From NCBI GenBank assembly GCA_947561715.1, contig OX387200.1, forward strand, positions 5,520,501 to 5,584,500: a stretch of DNA of 64,000 nt, written 5' to 3'. The DNA comes from Ascidia mentula. Its lineage: Eukaryota; Chordata; Ascidiacea; Phlebobranchia; Ascidiidae. The translations under genes and the position numbers were made by a program. Numbering within the stretch: position 1 is the stretch's first letter; every line of letters begins with the position of its first letter. The notes under the pieces were generated by a model. That model saw nothing but the letters and a program-made list of their open reading frames with translations. It was not told the origin of the DNA and made no database searches. Shown piece by piece: positions 62,001 through 64,000 of this stretch.

Positions 62001-63911
62001 TGGGGCAAGCTTGGGCCAAGACTTATTTGGTCACAACAAACATAGTTTGATTCTTTATAGCACAAGTTGCCCAATGTGACCTTTATGATCTTCGCAATAA
62101 ATGATTTTGACAGGAGTAGGACTTCCATAGTGGTAAATGCTTATTTCCAACCTGATCGTCTCATTTTGTTTTGGCCACCTCTCTAGCACACAATGCTTCT
62201 TTGGCATTTCTTTTACTTCATGACAAGTTGTAGAGGCACTTTCAGAACTTCACAAATTGTAAAAGCAGGATTTTTAAAAATTTGTCTTTAGTAGACAGGA
62301 TACAATCAAAATTTGTCACATTTTAAAAAGAATTGGCTTTTTGCAGCTGATTAAAATGAAATGTTATTTGCCGTGTTACACCAAAGTACAACGCAAATTC
62401 ACCTTGCTACAGTGTTGGTACTTTAACCCTTTGACAAATACCGTAATAGACCAGGACAGTAGCAGGGCCACCAGAATGCCCAGGGTTGTGAGTTCAAACC
62501 TCTCCTGTAGCGTAAGATTTTTTTGACCAGATTTTTCTGTGCAAATATGGTCATGAGCAGCTGTGTCTGTAATACCACCATAACCGACATGTTATGATAT
62601 CATATGTTATTTTAAAAAACTACGACCAATGTATGTAGAATATGTATGTCCGCACATGAAGCAGTTTTTTTAATATAGTCTATACATTTCAGCAATCAGT
62701 AACACAGGCGACTGACATGCCACGGTCGAATCAAGTGACAAGGGTGAGATCATCTTGTTTAGTTGCTATTTTTAATGGCATTGCATGACAGACGTATTTT
62801 TCCAATTGCTGAATACTGGCAGCATTAGCAACGATTTATATTTTTCCAAGGTTAATGTTAATGAGTTTTTCTTTAAAGAAACATAAATTTTAAAGAATCA
62901 ATATTGCCTTGTGCAGTCAGTCATTTTGGTGTACTGTTTAAACCCAAAGCTTATGCTTGCGAAAGAAATTTTTACGCTGAATTTTTTCTTCATTTGCAGC
63001 CGAAAGGCAATCCTTACCAACATCATGCAGAAGCACCAGATGACCCGGGTGCAGGACACTCAAATGCACCAATCACCCAACAGCATCCTGATGTTGATGC
63101 TCTCACTGAAATCAAGTGAGTCTTTAGAAATTTATACCATGACCACACTTAAACAACTGGTGTGTATGATTGTGGCGTCATTGTTACTGAACAGCCTACT
63201 TACATCTAACAGGGCTGGTATCCATCAAGTGTTTTGTTGTGTGTAACAGTGCCCACCAAATGAAAATGCTCGCATTGGTTTCATCATACAAAGTCATGTG
63301 TTTTAGTCAGTCTGTTCATGAGTCAATGTCTACATGACAATCATGTGTATATAGGACTTGTGTGTGGTCTACTATAAATAACGACAATCGAGCATTATAT
63401 AACAACATATTCACCACAGTAAAGACCACTTGGTATCAACTAGCTTCTGTGAAGGTTTTTACTTGTATTGTTGTTGAAGAAAGCCCCTATCTGTATAAAT
63501 AGGGGTTTTTCAAGAAAACAATGCTTCATAGTTTTATCTGCCCTTATTGGTTTTATCACTTTACGAAGATTTCAATGAAAATGTTTTAACTTAACGAAAT
63601 CAATTTGAATAAGAACTGATGATGCTTAATAAAGCGAAACATGTATTCTAAAAATAAAAGCGTTGACACACAACGTTATTATAGTAATATTTGAAACTTA
63701 ACAAAGGTTTACATTAAATTGCACAAATCAATTGTTGGAGATTTTATTACCCTTTCTCCCATTTATTAGAATGCCCCCGAAATGCTTCAAAGGGGCCAGC
63801 TAATCTGCCAGCATAACCCCCATACCACCAGAAACTTACAATCCCCATTGTTTTGCCAGGTGCTGTTGTTTCAAACGGAAAAGGAAGCGGCCAGGAAACA
63901 CCCGCCGATAA
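56092..63911 (+). CDS. CSNK1G: Casein kinase 1 gamma
   Basis: Membrane-associated Ser/Thr kinase; CK1 gamma phosphorylates LRP6 in Wnt signalling. Exons: 56092-56290, 56751-56791, 57578-57647, about 57863-58011, 58915-59149, 59375-59460, 59534-59618, 60967-61115, 62693-62743, 63000-63115, 63860-63911; about 411 aa. Kinase landmarks: [45 protein letters not shown] (CK1 signature), [29 protein letters not shown]. The DFG position reads DYG ([10 protein letters not shown]). The tail has GHSNAPIT, as in vertebrate CSNK1G1, and the last 52-base exon encodes [17 protein letters not shown], the Cys cluster used for palmitoylation. I chose MQGRGNGG as start because an acceptor ends at 56077; an in-frame ATG at 56065 is the alternative. 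Confidence 0.96.
57036..57080 (+). ncRNA. Small hammerhead-like motif in CSNK1G intron 2
   Basis: TTAAC, core CTGAGGA (one change from CTGATGA), an extra A, GTC....GAC stem II, then GAAACGTT and GGTTA. TAAC and GTTA can form stem I and ACGT is a palindromic reduced stem III. This is the pattern of the small hammerheads linked to Penelope-like elements, with one core change; probably inactive. Confidence 0.4.
57161..57470 (-). repeat. Dispersed repeat, copy 2 (in CSNK1G intron 2)
   Basis: The longer member of the family described at 10842-11062, in opposite orientation. Shared ends: TTCTGTCAAATGACC on the left, CAATGACAGACAAATGACAC on the right. The middle contains about 90 bases absent from copy 1, including a GC-rich block near 57290-57350. 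No coding capacity. Confidence 0.6.
62455..62516 (+). repeat. tRNA-like sequence, possible SINE head
   Basis: A B-box-like AGTTCAAACC at 62491-62500 and an A-box-like TAGCAGGGCCACCAG about 30 bases upstream have the spacing of a Pol III type 2 promoter, followed by a T run at 62517. Acceptor and anticodon stems do not fold well, so it is not a functional tRNA. A SINE or tRNA pseudogene is the likely source. Confidence 0.35.
63481..63510 (+). other. Ten-base-pair hairpin followed by a T run
   Basis: AAGCCCCTAT pairs with ATAGGGGTTT (one G-T pair) around an eight-base loop, followed directly by Ts. It lies in the last CSNK1G intron, about 100 bases before the hammerhead-like motif at 63612. 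Function unknown; it may belong to the same mobile-element remnant. Confidence 0.5.
63612..63649 (+). ncRNA. Small hammerhead variant with palindromic stem III
   Basis: Stem I AGAA (63612-63615) pairs with TTCT (63646-63649). Core CTGATGA at 63616-63622 is unchanged, then one extra T, stem II GCTT/AAGC with an AATA loop, GAAA at 63636-63639, and ACATGT (63639-63644), a palindrome that can form stem III between two molecules. Expected cleavage after A63645. The extra base between core and stem II departs from the canonical fold but is shared by the copies at 5112 and 57036. Sense strand of the last CSNK1G intron. Confidence 0.55.
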
Positions 63912-64000
63912 ATGACAGCAGGCTCCCATATATTTCTCGTCCTCACCACCCTTCCGATCAGCGAAGGACCTTAAAACTTTGTCTCATTTCTTTTATTCCT

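Overview
The window is AT-rich animal nuclear DNA: multi-exon genes with GT-AG introns, mitochondrial and signalling genes of metazoan type, and many small dispersed repeats. A compact invertebrate chordate, most likely an ascidian tunicate, fits best: introns are few (TSC2 is almost one 3.5 kb exon), genes are close together, and there is a possible dicistronic pair. This placement is inference; I could not run a search.

Layout. 1-4018: 3' part of an adhesion GPCR (+). 5311-9810: lipase maturation factor (-, 14 exons), divergent from OXA1L at 10227-12866 (+, 7 exons). 14046-16357: claudin/PMP22-like four-helix membrane protein (-). 17654-23305: GSKIP and TSC2 (-), whose reading frames overlap by 8 bases. 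24263-24835: NKIRAS/kappaB-Ras (+, one exon), head to head with GSKIP-TSC2. 25161-28545: MINDY1/2-type deubiquitinase (+, 8 exons). 28546-37078: 8.5 kb in which I find no gene, with patches of CpG-rich DNA. 37079-39958: retinol-dehydrogenase-like SDR (+, 6 exons). 43432-52825: TNRC6/GW182 (-, 14 exons). 56092-63911: casein kinase 1 gamma (+, 11 exons, last one a small Cys-rich exon).

I rebuilt each spliced host gene by eye from splice sites and reading phase; most totals close on whole codons: LMF 605 aa, OXA1L 393, claudin-like 348, TSC2 1482, GSKIP 108, NKIRAS 190, MINDY 378, SDR 388, TNRC6 about 1287.

The most striking non-coding content is a set of self-cleaving hammerhead ribozyme motifs. 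One at 26121-26175, on the sense strand of a MINDY intron, has every core residue and three intact helices. A relative at 47460-47512 keeps the fold with one core change and is preceded by a 34-base arm complementary to its own 3' half. Three smaller motifs (5112, 57036, 63612) look like the reduced hammerheads known from Penelope-like elements. Other repeats include a 181 bp hAT-type MITE, a roughly 300 bp dispersed family in two introns, a short LTR followed by an unusually long tRNA-Leu copy, a 172 bp tandem duplication and a 51 bp coding minisatellite in TNRC6.

Functional theme: several neighbours act in mTORC1/GSK3/Ral-type signalling (TSC2, GSKIP, kappaB-Ras), and the GSKIP-TSC2 overlap suggests co-expression of a GSK3/PKA scaffold with a GSK3/Akt substrate.
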